Source: Pyrinomonadaceae bacterium (GTDB lineage Bacteria > Acidobacteriota > Blastocatellia > Pyrinomonadales > Pyrinomonadaceae). Taken from it: 64,000 nt of DNA. Within the stretch, counting starts at the first letter, position 1. Every line of letters starts with the position of its first letter. Both the position numbers and the translations under genes were made by a program. Below the pieces are notes generated by a model. It saw only the letters and a list, made by a program, of their open reading frames with translations, was not told where the DNA came from and made no database searches. Of this stretch, positions 17,565 to 27,073 are shown piece by piece. The stretch spans positions 40,083-104,082 of the forward strand of contig JAGOBH010000009.1 of the NCBI GenBank assembly GCA_017983495.1. Reading direction: 5' to 3'.

Positions 17565-18083
17565 TCACTCACCGACAAAGAGACGAAAGTGGCCGTATAG
17601 GTCCGAAACCCGAAAAGGCGAACGTTTGCCGTCCTCGGTCTCAAAATGCCATAACGGCAACTCTCCGGCGTAGGCGAGCACAAGATCGGCATTCGCCTTA
17701 GGTATCCCAAAATGCGTGATTCGTGCGGCCGCAAGCGTTCCGCCGAGCATAATGCCGTCAGTTGGCGTTCGCGTCCAACCTGCCTCTACCGACAAACATC
17801 TTACCCCTCGATGCACACGTACGACTGAACCGACCATGTTCGAATTGCCGCGTGAAAAGCTGTGCGGATGGCCCCGTTCGGTAACCAGCCCAATAGTTGC
17901 CGGACCGGAGGCCGAGACGATCTCGTCCAGCGAAGCGAACAGCCAATTGACGCCCTCGGCCCTGATCGCGTCGTTTGCGGCCTTAAGACGCAGATATTCG
18001 GCGATCTCGCTCTTTCCGGAATCGAGAGCCCTGGCGGTGGCGGTGCTAAGCATTTGAGACCATATTTGATCGAGCTCGGTCAT
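17565..18083 (-). CDS. Conserved hypothetical protein, 172 residues
   Basis: I do not recognise a family. It has no signal peptide and no membrane segment. The N-terminal ~45 residues are helical (MTELDQIWSQMLSTATARALDSGKS shows the style), then mixed alpha/beta with ASGPATIGLVTERGHPHSF and a Trp/Phe-rich end (LPLWHFETEDGKRSPF; HFRLFVGE). Codon usage is like its neighbours. It starts divergently from the TPR gene (107 bp apart). It may be a small cytosolic enzyme or regulator; no catalytic motif is visible. Confidence 0.7.
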   Translation of the reverse strand: MTELDQIWSQMLSTATARALDSGKSEIAEYLRLKAANDAIRAEGVNWLFASLDEIVSASGPATIGLVTERGHPHSFSRGNSNMVGSVVRVHRGVRCLSVEAGWTRTPTDGIMLGGTLAAARITHFGIPKANADLVLAYAGELPLWHFETEDGKRSPFRVSDLYGHFRLFVGE

Positions 18084-18190
18084 ATTGCGAGGATAAGGCC
18101 CAACGGGCCAAAAGACAATTTCGTGATATGATTCTGTGTTTTGGTGAGTGTTTTCGGCGCCTTGCCGCGGTCCGGTCCGGCAGTTACTTT

Positions 18191-21106
18191 ATGAAGTATT
18201 TCGCGATCATTTTTTTATCTTTCACAATGGTCCTTGCGGCTCACACGCAGACCACCAAGACAAGATCGGCTAAGCCCGTTGCGACAACCAAAAAGCCAAC
18301 AACGGGCAAACCGACGCCATCCAAATCGACGCAGACCAAGACATCGGCGGCAAAGAAACCAGCCGCGGCAAAGCCCAAGACCACACAGGCGGCGGCTAAA
18401 CCGAAACCGACGCCGATACCCAAAAGAGCCCCCGACGAGAACGAATCGTATGAAAAGGCGGTAGCGATAACCGATACAGGTGAGCGGGTCACCGCCCTGC
18501 GGAAATTTCTCAGGGATTTCCCCAAGACCGAAAAACGGACCGGCGTTCTCGAAATGCTGGTGACGACCCAACTCGAATTGGCAAACGAAAAGATAAAGGC
18601 CAATGACGCCGAAGCCGCCGCCAAGCTTTTTTTAGCCGCAGCCGGTGACGCCCCACAGCCGCTAAGCGAGCCGTTATTTGCAAATTTCACCGGCAAGATA
18701 TTGCCGGCGTTGTTTTGGGCCGGTCAGCGTGTCCCCGCGTTTGACCTGGCGAAGACCCTTGAGGCAAAGTCGAGCACCAGCGTGCCGCAACTTCTGGGTA
18801 TCGCCAATTTTTATATGGGTATCGAGAATGGTTCGGAGGCACGACGTGTGACCGGCGATGCGATCAAACTCGACCCTAATTCATCGGCCGCGTATCAAAC
18901 GCTCGGGCTCGCAAACCGCATCGATTTTTTGCTCGAAGATTCGGTTGCAGCATACGCAAAGGCACTTGAGATCGACGCGGACTCTGTTTCCGCACGCCGC
19001 GGGCTTGCCGAGATGAAACGCTCTCTGGGCCGATCCGACGAGGCTGCGGCATTATACGCCGAGATCCTTGCGAAGGAGGCCGATAGTCTTCCAGCCCGAA
19101 CAGGTTTGATCCTGGCAATGTTCGAAGGCGGAAAACGCGCGGAAGCCGAGGCCGAACTCGCGCGTTCGCTCGAGGCCACACCGGGAAACGTTATGCTGCT
19201 GTCGGGTGTCGCGTATTGGTACGCCGCACATAACGAGGGAACTAAGGCGATAGAATATGCCCAGCGGGCGATCGCGTCGGACCCGCGTTTCATCTGGTCG
19301 CACATCGCACTGGCTCGCGGCCTGATGGCCGAACGCCGCCCCGCCGACGCTGAAAAAACGCTGCTTGCCGCTCGTCGTTACGGCAATTTTCCGACGCTCG
19401 AATACGAGATCGCTTCGGCTCGTGTAAAGGCAGGGTTTTTCCGCGAGGCTGCCGAGGAACTCGGAAAGAGCTTTTCGATCAAAGACGGAATGGTCACGAC
19501 CAAACTCGGCGGGCGCCTGATGCGTGAGTCCGCGGACCTCACCACTCTCCTCGAACGCGAGCGGCAGGCAAGCATTTTTGCACCGACCGCCGCCGACACT
19601 CCGGAAAACGCTGCGATTCTCAAAGGCCTGCTCGAATTAACTGTTCGTCTTAGCGAAAAGGAAGCAAAGTCCGATGCTGTCGCAGGTGCAGCCGACGCCT
19701 TTACCTCTGGCACGGACGACATGCGGGTTCACCGCCTTTTGTTCGCCTCGAAAGAGCTGCTTTCGCACAAGGTCGCCGCCGAAAAGGCTATTGAGCTTGC
19801 CTCGGCAGCTGTCGGAAAGGACGACATCGGGCTTGATGTTCCGTCACCGGCAGCCGCGATCTTGGCTGACGAACTTTACGACAGCCGTCGACTGGCTGCC
19901 TCCCGCGACGAGTATATTCGCGTGCCCGACGTGCCGCGGCAAACTCTTTCCGCAATTCTCCGCGGCCGCATCGAGGAAATGAACGGCTGGGCGCTTTATC
20001 AAACCGACAAGTGGCCCGAGTCGGCCATCCGGCTAAAGCGTGCGGTCAGCGTACTGCCGACTGACAGTGCGTGGTGGCGTTCGAGCATGTGGCGGCTCGG
20101 AGCCTCGCTCGAAGCTGACGGCAAGGACGCCGAGGCTCTCGAGACCTATATCAGGGCGTACAAGGCCGGCCAAGTCGATGCAGTCAAATACTCGATAGTC
20201 GAAGCGGCCTATAAACGCGTGAATGGTAACAGCGAGGGGCTGAAAGCAAAGATCGGAGCCAATCCGCTCAAGCCCGCACCCGAGACGGTCGCTGCAAAGA
20301 CCGATCCAACACCGGAACCGAAGTCCGATCCGACGCCCGAACCAACCGTCGCCCCGAGCCCGACGCCGGAGGCAACACCGTCAACGTCGCCATCGCCGGA
20401 AGCTCCGAAGACGGAACCGACACCCGAGACAACTCCTGCAGCCGTTAAGGTCGAACCAACACCGGAAATTACACCGGAAATAAAGGTCGAGCCAAGTCCG
20501 ACGCCGACGCCCGAAACTACGCCGGAACCAAAGTCTGAAGCGAGTCCGACGCCCACGCCGGTCGCCGCGGAAGCGACACCAACACCGACCCCCACGCCGG
20601 AAACTGAAACGAAGCCGACGCCCGCAATACCGCAACCGACACCGACACCGACACCGGCTGGCAAAGACCTGTTTCCGCCGGTGATCATCACCATTCCGCC
20701 GCCGACGATCGTTGCCAAAACGGAAAAGGCCGACCCGAAAACGGATCCAGGCGTTGAGCCAGCTCCCGAAACTCCGCCGACCGTGGTGCGGCCGCGCGTG
20801 ATCGAGGCAAAACCCGATGAATCAGCGGCTCCGTGCAAACTAACGCTAAGCGAGGAGAGCATCACGCTCGACAAGAACGGAGGCGATCTCGCCGTCATTG
20901 TGGGCTCTGATGAAGATTTTGACCTGACGGCTGTTAAGGCGGTCTTTGACAGCAGCAATGACATCTCGGTAAAGCGCGAGCCGATATCCGGGATCAAGGG
21001 ACGTGCACTGTTCGTACTGCGTTCGATCAGCTCAAAGACTGGCCTTTATTCCGTGGTATTTGATATGCCGTGCGGGAAGAAAACACTTAGGGTAACCGTT
21101 CGTTAA
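18191..21106 (+). CDS. Exported TPR protein with Lys/Pro/Ala-rich head and Pro/Thr-rich linker
   Basis: 971 residues from the ATG at 18191, which begins a signal peptide (FAIIFLSFTMVLAAHTQ); the longer GTG/ATG extensions upstream lack one. Residues ~20-80 are Lys/Thr/Pro/Ala-rich and disordered, possibly binding cell wall or polyanions. Residues ~85-690 are tetratricopeptide-like helical repeats (for example PNSSAAYQTLGLANRIDFLL and PRFIWSHIALARGLMAE). Residues ~690-830 are a Pro-Thr-Glu linker of PTPEP/SPTPTPE repeats. The last ~95 residues are a beta domain (CKLTLSEESITLDKNGGDLA ... CGKKTLRVTVR, two Cys) resembling BACON/Ig-like folds. Likely a periplasmic or surface scaffold. It ends convergently with, and overlaps by 4 bp, the O-antigen ligase gene. 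Confidence 0.8.
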   Translation: MKYFAIIFLSFTMVLAAHTQTTKTRSAKPVATTKKPTTGKPTPSKSTQTKTSAAKKPAAAKPKTTQAAAKPKPTPIPKRAPDENESYEKAVAITDTGERVTALRKFLRDFPKTEKRTGVLEMLVTTQLELANEKIKANDAEAAAKLFLAAAGDAPQPLSEPLFANFTGKILPALFWAGQRVPAFDLAKTLEAKSSTSVPQLLGIANFYMGIENGSEARRVTGDAIKLDPNSSAAYQTLGLANRIDFLLEDSVAAYAKALEIDADSVSARRGLAEMKRSLGRSDEAAALYAEILAKEADSLPARTGLILAMFEGGKRAEAEAELARSLEATPGNVMLLSGVAYWYAAHNEGTKAIEYAQRAIASDPRFIWSHIALARGLMAERRPADAEKTLLAARRYGNFPTLEYEIASARVKAGFFREAAEELGKSFSIKDGMVTTKLGGRLMRESADLTTLLERERQASIFAPTAADTPENAAILKGLLELTVRLSEKEAKSDAVAGAADAFTSGTDDMRVHRLLFASKELLSHKVAAEKAIELASAAVGKDDIGLDVPSPAAAILADELYDSRRLAASRDEYIRVPDVPRQTLSAILRGRIEEMNGWALYQTDKWPESAIRLKRAVSVLPTDSAWWRSSMWRLGASLEADGKDAEALETYIRAYKAGQVDAVKYSIVEAAYKRVNGNSEGLKAKIGANPLKPAPETVAAKTDPTPEPKSDPTPEPTVAPSPTPEATPSTSPSPEAPKTEPTPETTPAAVKVEPTPEITPEIKVEPSPTPTPETTPEPKSEASPTPTPVAAEATPTPTPTPETETKPTPAIPQPTPTPTPAGKDLFPPVIITIPPPTIVAKTEKADPKTDPGVEPAPETPPTVVRPRVIEAKPDESAAPCKLTLSEESITLDKNGGDLAVIVGSDEDFDLTAVKAVFDSSNDISVKREPISGIKGRALFVLRSISSKTGLYSVVFDMPCGKKTLRVTVR

Positions 21107-22494
21107 GAATGTCGCCGCCGCACGTGCGAAACCGCGACGACCACAAGCGTGAGGAAAAAAAAGGCGTTCGCGGGCGTCCTGAGCGGAAAATCGAAAAAGC
21201 TGTGTATCAATATCCCAAAACAGCCCGCTAAGGCCCCGATCGCAGCCGTTCGATGGTAATCTTCGCGGGCATTTGCGATCGACGCGAGGCCTTTCTTAAA
21301 AACTAGAAAAATAAACCCGCAAATACATGCGAATCCGATGATGCCCGCGTCAGCCAGCGTCTGCAGATAATCATTATGAGCCTGCTCAACGCGAAATACG
21401 CCGGGCCACGTGTCGTATCGCGTGAATGCTACCCCAAAGGCATCGAGGCCCGCACCGAGTATCGGGTGATCGAGGAATATCCTTAACGCGATCTTCCAAA
21501 AATGCGTGCGGCCGCTGGTGATGTCTTCGGCACCGGAGAGCCCGATGCTGCGGATCAGTGCATTATTTTCGCCGAGAAACATCACCATGCCCAGGACCAG
21601 AACGATCAACGCCGTGCCCGCCGCTGCGAGCCCCGTCTTGCTTTGCGAAACCCGTAACCCCTCACTTTGTTTTCCCAGCGAAACGCGGGACATATATGTC
21701 GCAAGCAGGACAAAAATGATCGTACCGACAAGGCTGATCATACCGCCGCGTGAACTGGTCATCACGGCTGCCATGCCGAGCAATATTGCCGCAACGCCGA
21801 GCAACAGCCGCCGCTCGCGTCGGATGTCCGAACCAAAAAGAAAGGCAAGCGTGACGCCCGAGACCATGACCATGAACGAGGCGAAATGATGCTGGTTGAC
21901 GAATGACCCGAACGGTATCGCCTGCGGCGTTCCGCGAATGCCGTAGATCGCGTCGGGGTTGGCAAGACGCTGAAGTATGCCGAAAAACGCCATCAGCGAA
22001 CCGAAAACTATGATCAGGCTGACCGTGCGTCTGAGGCGTTTATCGTTATTGATAAACGTTAGTGCGGCTGAGAAAAACACGAGATACCCGATCAGACGAA
22101 TGACAAAAAGTCTTGTCGAATACGGGTCGAGCGAAATGGCGGTGCGGTGCGGTTCACCGACCAAGGCGGCCGGCAGATCAGGTGAAAATAGCGGCAGCGT
22201 CTGAAACGTCCCGAGTGCGATCAGCAGCAACAGGGGCACGAGCAGCATGCTCCGGTTTAACAATAGCGCCCGTCCGTACCAAGCGTCAGCCAACCAGAGC
22301 AAAACGACGGCGGCGAGAGCGATGATAAGCACGACCCAGCTTCCCTGATCGACACCGCCGAAAACGATAGTCGAAAATACCGGTATCAGGCACAGCAGCA
22401 CATAGATCGCACCGCTCAGACGCGACGACGTATCGCCGAGCAAAACGGGCTCGAAGATGGCGTTGGCCTTGGAGCTGCTGTCGGCTGGTGACAT
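21103..22494 (-). CDS. O-antigen ligase family protein (Wzy_C domain)
   Basis: 463 residues, about 11-12 membrane segments. The Wzy_C region is clear: TSSRGG (~248-253) followed by helices, then the large periplasmic loop with GRTHFWKIALRIFLDHPILGAG and HNDYLQTLADAGIIG, whose His and Arg are the residues usually needed for transfer. Such proteins either ligate undecaprenyl-linked polysaccharide to lipid A core (WaaL), polymerise it (Wzy) or glycosylate proteins (PglL). As the last gene of the locus and paired with a membrane-anchored TPR gene 4 bp upstream, it is the natural terminal transferase of this polysaccharide. Confidence 0.88.
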   Translation of the reverse strand: MSPADSSSKANAIFEPVLLGDTSSRLSGAIYVLLCLIPVFSTIVFGGVDQGSWVVLIIALAAVVLLWLADAWYGRALLLNRSMLLVPLLLLIALGTFQTLPLFSPDLPAALVGEPHRTAISLDPYSTRLFVIRLIGYLVFFSAALTFINNDKRLRRTVSLIIVFGSLMAFFGILQRLANPDAIYGIRGTPQAIPFGSFVNQHHFASFMVMVSGVTLAFLFGSDIRRERRLLLGVAAILLGMAAVMTSSRGGMISLVGTIIFVLLATYMSRVSLGKQSEGLRVSQSKTGLAAAGTALIVLVLGMVMFLGENNALIRSIGLSGAEDITSGRTHFWKIALRIFLDHPILGAGLDAFGVAFTRYDTWPGVFRVEQAHNDYLQTLADAGIIGFACICGFIFLVFKKGLASIANAREDYHRTAAIGALAGCFGILIHSFFDFPLRTPANAFFFLTLVVVAVSHVRRRHS

Positions 22495-22498
22495 TTCG

Positions 22499-23761
22499 TT
22501 ACTTTTTCGTTATCGACAGATCGTCAAGCCACAACCTACCAGAGATCGGGCACACGGACGATGTACACCCGTCACGCACAAGCCGGACTGTTACGCCGTC
22601 GCTTGTGGGCGGAACCGTGAACTCCGCTCTAAACTGTGTCCAGTCAGCCGCGGTTCCGATCGTTGATGTTCGAGCAAGAGATTTGCCGTCTGCCGCATTG
22701 ACGATCTCCCAGGCGAGCGAGCCTTTCAGCTCGGAGCGGTAGTATCCCTCAAAAATATATGCCGCCCCACTCTCGACCGCAATCGTCTGGGCGATCTGAC
22801 GCATGTCGGCCGCCTGCATAGTGTTGAAAATAAGAAAGAGGCTAAATCCGCCGGTACGCTTTTGCGTTTCGTTTAGCCCGATCTGGGGCTCCGTTCCACT
22901 CCCGATCTGCCAGTCGAACAAACGCTGATCGCGAAGCTTGATGCCCGACTCAAATCCGCCGTTGCAGAGTATTCCCGGAGTTGGAGCACCGTCATCTGTC
23001 ATCCCTGCCATGACCGACGAGGCGAGGCGATATCGAAAGGCCGCTGCGAGCTGGGCGGCGAGTTGGTCACCTGCCTGCTTGTAAACCCCACGTCGATCGA
23101 CCGCATCGACACGGCCCCAAGACTCGACGGCCTCATCAAACTTTTTGTTACTGAGGAAATACGCAGCGAGTGCGGCGTTAACCGCTGACGTATCACCGAG
23201 CCTTTGACGCACCCGTGCCGGATCGCCATCAAATAGTGACATCGCCGTTACCGCAGCGGGCGGCATGTACTCGGGCCGACCGATCGCGGCAGTTCGGAGC
23301 AACGCAAAACCTTCATCGGCACGTCCCGCACGGATCAGCCAGTTGCCGAAAGCCCATTGAACGTCGGAATAGCTTGGCGCAAGCTCCGTCGCCCGGCGAA
23401 ACGCGGCCTCGGCACCGGCATCATCGCCATTCTGCGAGCGTGCCCTGGCTAGTGCGACCCAGACGAGATAGTTATTTGGCGCAAGCGACGCCGCAGATTC
23501 GTACGCGGCCAGTGAACGTGCGGCATCGGCGGGTTCAAACGTCTGTTCGCGAAGCACAGCGGCGGCAAAATGAGTCTGCGGGTCAGACGGCCCAAGTTCG
23601 ATCATCAGATCGGCTAGTTCTTTTTGCTCGACACGGCTGGATGAGGCATTGGCAAAGTGCCATTTGGCAAAAACAAACGCAAGCGCGAGACACAGCACGC
23701 CGGCGGCGATCAACACGGCACGGGCCAGCCCGCTGTCAGTTCTGATCGCGCCTAATGACAT
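22499..23761 (-). CDS. Membrane-anchored TPR protein with C-terminal CBM-like jelly-roll
   Basis: 420 residues. One N-terminal membrane segment (15-35) anchors it with the rest in the periplasm. Residues ~60-265 are TPR-like repeats (NNYLVWVALARARSQNGDDAGAEAAFRRA). Residues ~270-418 look like a carbohydrate-binding CBM4/9-type beta-sandwich (ILCNGGFESGI ... FDWQIGSG ... AAYIFEGYYRSEL ... LWLDDLSITKK). It lies 4 bp from the ligase and 5 bp from the WecA-like gene, so it is in the same operon. TPR proteins of this kind are commonly encoded beside Wzy_C proteins; presenting or measuring the glycan is a reasonable but unproven role. Confidence 0.8.
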   Translation of the reverse strand: MSLGAIRTDSGLARAVLIAAGVLCLALAFVFAKWHFANASSSRVEQKELADLMIELGPSDPQTHFAAAVLREQTFEPADAARSLAAYESAASLAPNNYLVWVALARARSQNGDDAGAEAAFRRATELAPSYSDVQWAFGNWLIRAGRADEGFALLRTAAIGRPEYMPPAAVTAMSLFDGDPARVRQRLGDTSAVNAALAAYFLSNKKFDEAVESWGRVDAVDRRGVYKQAGDQLAAQLAAAFRYRLASSVMAGMTDDGAPTPGILCNGGFESGIKLRDQRLFDWQIGSGTEPQIGLNETQKRTGGFSLFLIFNTMQAADMRQIAQTIAVESGAAYIFEGYYRSELKGSLAWEIVNAADGKSLARTSTIGTAADWTQFRAEFTVPPTSDGVTVRLVRDGCTSSVCPISGRLWLDDLSITKK

Positions 23762-23766
23762 ATCTG

Positions 23767-25572
23767 TTATTCGAAATCCACCGGCTCTATCGAGAGCTGT
23801 GCCCGTTTGAGCGAAACGTTGTTTTCCCTGCCGATCTCACGCAGCTGCCTTAACCGCTCTGTGCTGATCTTTTTTGTCGAGATCAATATCTCATCTATCT
23901 GTTTTTCACGGCAAATATCTTCGATCGGGGCAGTGCCGCTGTAGACCTTGAGGCCGCTGAGCATCTTATCCGCCTTTAGCTCATCGTCGTCAATGAACGC
24001 GACGGGTAACAGTTGCCATTTCGGATTGTTTCGCAGCTCGCGGAGCACCATCTCGCCTCCGTCACCCGCGCCATAGATCAGGACTCGCCTTCCCTCGCCC
24101 TCCATCGGCAGCGGTATTGCCTGACGTATAAGGCGGAACATCATCCGGCTGCCTACCAAGCCTCCGAGCAGCAATATCGCATCAAAGATAAACACTGCCC
24201 GCGAATAATACTCAAATCTGAAAAGCAGCAACAGTGCCAGCACGCTTAGCGTACTGCCGAGGGCAACGCCCTTGGCATATGTGATAACGTCGCCGATGCT
24301 CGTGTACCGCCACAGCCCGCGATAAACGCCGACGATCAGGAACGAGGCGAGTTTGAACAGTACCAGGATCGGCAAACTGCGGACGAAAAGATCCCAGTTC
24401 GCCGTTTGTTCGAACGAGCCGAAGACTATCACAAACGCGGCGTAATACGACAGCGTGATCAGGAAAGCGTCGAGAAACACCTCAAAGATTCGCCGTTTGT
24501 ACGAAACGTTGATAAGAAACGCAAAGGCGGCGTTGTTTTGAACAGCAATGTCTTCCTGTTCGCCTTCGTAGACCTTTACCTTTGACAGGTAAACACCGAT
24601 GATGACCAAAATGACCGAAAACACCCCGATGATAGCGAGACTCTCGGTCAACTCAAGCCTGCCGATCAGCAGCGACAACGCCCCGGCCCCGATAGCAAAG
24701 GCGTAGAGCATCAGCACGGCGGCACGCTCAGACAACCCCAGAGCGACTAGACGGTGCGATGTATGGTCACGGCCGCCCTGTGACGCCTTTCGCCCCCACA
24801 GCTTACGCAGGATGGTAACAAACGTGGTGTCAAAGATAGGCACAAATAGGATCAAAACCGGGACCGCTAAGATCGGTACTATTCCACGCGAACGTCCGCC
24901 TGTCTGGCTCATCAAAACCGAAGTCGAAAGTAAAAAGCCGACAAACATCGACCCGCAATCGCCCATAAATATCGACGCCGGATTGAAATTAAAGACCAGG
25001 AACCCGAGCAGTGCCCCGATAAATGCACAGACGAACAGCAGCTCGGCCGTCTGGCCGTTGACAGCAAAACTGAGTGCAAGTGAGATTGAGGCGATCGCAG
25101 CAATACCGGCGGCGAGCCCGTCCATATTGTCGAGCAGGTTGATCGCGTTGGTGATACCGATGATCCAAAAGACCGTGATCCAGATATCAATAATGTCGTA
25201 GCCCGTGAGCGGTATCTTGAACCCGAACGAGATCAAAACACCGGTCCCGATCAGTTGCCCGATCAGTTTCTGATATGGCCTGACGCTGACGAGGTCATCG
25301 ACCAACCCCACCAGAAACAGAAATGTGCTGCCGCCAAAAACGACCCACGATTCGCGTGTATGTGGAATAAAGAAGAGGAAGATAACAAGAGTCGTCAGAA
25401 ATATCGCCGCACCGCCGAGCATCGCAGTCGGACGCTTGTGCCAGCGGTCCGATTTAGGTTTGGCGACAAAATCGTGCGTTCGGGCAAATCTGCGAACCGC
25501 CAGCGTCATCAGCATACCGAGCAAAAAGCTCAGGCCGACAAGGGCGAATGGGTTTGAGAGAATTTCCAACAT
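23767..25572 (-). CDS. WecA/MraY-type phosphoglycosyltransferase fused to CapD/FlaA1-type N-terminal half
   Basis: 601 residues. Residues 1-335 are a complete polyisoprenyl-phosphate HexNAc-1-phosphate transferase: VDD (91-93), NAINLLDNMDGL (142-153), MGDCGS (203-208) and HTSH (270-273), the catalytic and Mg/nucleotide motifs of WecA/TagO. Residues ~360-485 add four more membrane helices, and 494-600 a Rossmann CoA_binding_3 domain (VLIYGAGDGGEMVLREL). This second half matches the front part of CapD/FlaA1 dehydratases, but the SDR catalytic domain is absent. The enzyme should start glycan assembly by loading a sugar phosphate on undecaprenyl phosphate. The extra half may bind a nucleotide or sense a lipid-linked sugar; that is inference. 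Confidence 0.88.
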   Translation of the reverse strand: MLEILSNPFALVGLSFLLGMLMTLAVRRFARTHDFVAKPKSDRWHKRPTAMLGGAAIFLTTLVIFLFFIPHTRESWVVFGGSTFLFLVGLVDDLVSVRPYQKLIGQLIGTGVLISFGFKIPLTGYDIIDIWITVFWIIGITNAINLLDNMDGLAAGIAAIASISLALSFAVNGQTAELLFVCAFIGALLGFLVFNFNPASIFMGDCGSMFVGFLLSTSVLMSQTGGRSRGIVPILAVPVLILFVPIFDTTFVTILRKLWGRKASQGGRDHTSHRLVALGLSERAAVLMLYAFAIGAGALSLLIGRLELTESLAIIGVFSVILVIIGVYLSKVKVYEGEQEDIAVQNNAAFAFLINVSYKRRIFEVFLDAFLITLSYYAAFVIVFGSFEQTANWDLFVRSLPILVLFKLASFLIVGVYRGLWRYTSIGDVITYAKGVALGSTLSVLALLLLFRFEYYSRAVFIFDAILLLGGLVGSRMMFRLIRQAIPLPMEGEGRRVLIYGAGDGGEMVLRELRNNPKWQLLPVAFIDDDELKADKMLSGLKVYSGTAPIEDICREKQIDEILISTKKISTERLRQLREIGRENNVSLKRAQLSIEPVDFE

Positions 25573-25638
25573 TGATATCGATGCCTGTTGGCATACCGCA
25601 GCTGTATGTGCACTGACAGCTTTGCAGGTCGAACATTC

Positions 25639-26859
25639 CTATTCCGCCAGTTCACGATACAGCGTCCTGATATCGCTCAATAGTCGATCTTTTGAATAGT
25701 TGGCCGCCACAAATTCGTGTGCGGCACCAGAGATGCTCACTCGTAATTTTTCATTTTTCGCGAGATAAAGCAAGCCGTTCGTGAGGGATGTCACCGAGTT
25801 GTCGTCGGTTAGCACGCCGCGCTGGCAAATGCGAATGTTATCTACCGTTTCCACGACTTCACCGGCAAGGTCGACAACGCCGCCGACGGCGGTCGAGACA
25901 AACGGCACGCCCGCCGCCATACCCTCGATCAGCGAAAGCGGGGTTCCCTCGTTTCGCGATGTCAGAGCTAAGATGTCGAGCCCGGCAAGCAACCGGGCGA
26001 CATCAGGACGGTTTCCGAGAAACGTGATAAACCCATCCGCTCCGACCGACGACGCGGTATGCTCGACATCGGCACGGACATTGCCGTCGCCGATGATGAC
26101 AAACCGCATACGCGGTGCGTCCGTACCCAGAGCATCTATCTGACGTGCGGCATCGACCAGTAGCCCGAGATTTTTGATCTCGGTCAAACGGCCGACAAAC
26201 CCGACGACGATCTCATCCTCTGCGGCCCCGATCTCGTTTCTTAAATAGTCACGCTCGCCCGCGGCCCCGGCGGCCTCAAGATCGATGCCGAGCGGGATGA
26301 CCGAAAACTGATCTCGGCGGCCTACGCCAAAAATAGAACTGATCTCATCGAGCTGCTGGCCGGAAATGACGACTATCCTGTCCGTCACAACGCGTGCGAG
26401 CACCTGCTCGATCGCCAAAAAAACGCGTGTCTTGAGCTTGCCGTAGTAGCTGTGAAAAACGTGTCCGTGAAATGTGTGGACGACCGCAACGCGACGCGGA
26501 CGACCGACAAATGTTCCCCACGTTAACCAACGGTAAAGAAACGCGGCGGCACGCCCGACGGTACCGGCCTTGGCGGTGTGTGTATGGATAATGTCGGGAG
26601 CAAAACGGCGGATCTCGCGGTATATCTTTAGCAGCGAAACGGCGTCCTTGAGCGAAAGCTCACGGCTAAGCTCGGGGATAAAAACGGGCTCGACGCCGTT
26701 CTCAGCGACAAAATAACCCATGTCCTCTTCGCCGTCGGGAACCGTACCGGCGATCAGCTTGCTCTGAAACTCGCCGTCCTCAAGCCCCTGCGTCAGCCAA
26801 ACGACATGCCGTGCAGGACCGCCGACATTGAGGCGGGCAATAATTCGGAGGATCTTCAT
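25639..26859 (-). CDS. Glycosyltransferase family 4
   Basis: 406 residues from the ATG at 26859, where the protein opens MKILRIIARLNVGGPARH as the family does; a longer in-frame extension to 27054 reads as non-coding. Two Rossmann domains are present: the acceptor domain with DIIHTHTAKAGTVGR and VHTFHGHVFHSY, and the donor domain with VGFVGRLTEIKNL and the E-x7-E motif in EGTPLSLIEGMAAGVPFVST. GT-B, retaining, cytoplasmic face of the inner membrane. It lies upstream of the WecA-like gene with a 66-bp gap. An inverted repeat (26877-26968) occupies the leader just before its start. Confidence 0.9.
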   Translation of the reverse strand: MKILRIIARLNVGGPARHVVWLTQGLEDGEFQSKLIAGTVPDGEEDMGYFVAENGVEPVFIPELSRELSLKDAVSLLKIYREIRRFAPDIIHTHTAKAGTVGRAAAFLYRWLTWGTFVGRPRRVAVVHTFHGHVFHSYYGKLKTRVFLAIEQVLARVVTDRIVVISGQQLDEISSIFGVGRRDQFSVIPLGIDLEAAGAAGERDYLRNEIGAAEDEIVVGFVGRLTEIKNLGLLVDAARQIDALGTDAPRMRFVIIGDGNVRADVEHTASSVGADGFITFLGNRPDVARLLAGLDILALTSRNEGTPLSLIEGMAAGVPFVSTAVGGVVDLAGEVVETVDNIRICQRGVLTDDNSVTSLTNGLLYLAKNEKLRVSISGAAHEFVAANYSKDRLLSDIRTLYRELAE

Positions 26860-26876
26860 CTGCGTGTGATGCGAGG

Positions 26877-26968
26877 CCGACGGACGGCGGCCGAGGGCGG
26901 AAACCAAACATAAGCCGGTAACGGCCCAAGGCCAAACGGTTGTGCGGGGTGCCGCTGCCGTCCGTCGG
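26877..26968. repeat. 12-bp inverted repeat bracketing a 92-bp segment upstream of a glycosyltransferase gene
   Basis: CCGACGGACGGC at 26877-26888 is the exact reverse complement of 26957-26968. The left arm ends 17 bp before the start codon of the glycosyltransferase at 26859. The 68 bp between are not coding. It could be a leader hairpin or the scar of a small element. Confidence 0.5.
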
Positions 26969-27073
26969 TACTTGTTCTGGTCACAATCGAGACCAAATAC
27001 GAGCACGAAATTTTCAAAGTTTGATAAATTCTCGTTTCGAGAGCCAGCTAGCACGAACAGTTAAACGACGTGA

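Noticed and set aside
20209..20997. 262-codon Gly/Val-rich frame on the - strand
   Set aside because: It is the antisense of the Pro/Thr-rich linker of the TPR gene; the GVGVGSG repeats are a by-product of the PTPEP codons.
26860..27073. HicA toxin remnant downstream of the HicB-like gene
   Set aside because: No frame contains the RxGSHh or double-stranded-RNA-binding-like pattern of HicA; apparent matches needed several frame changes.
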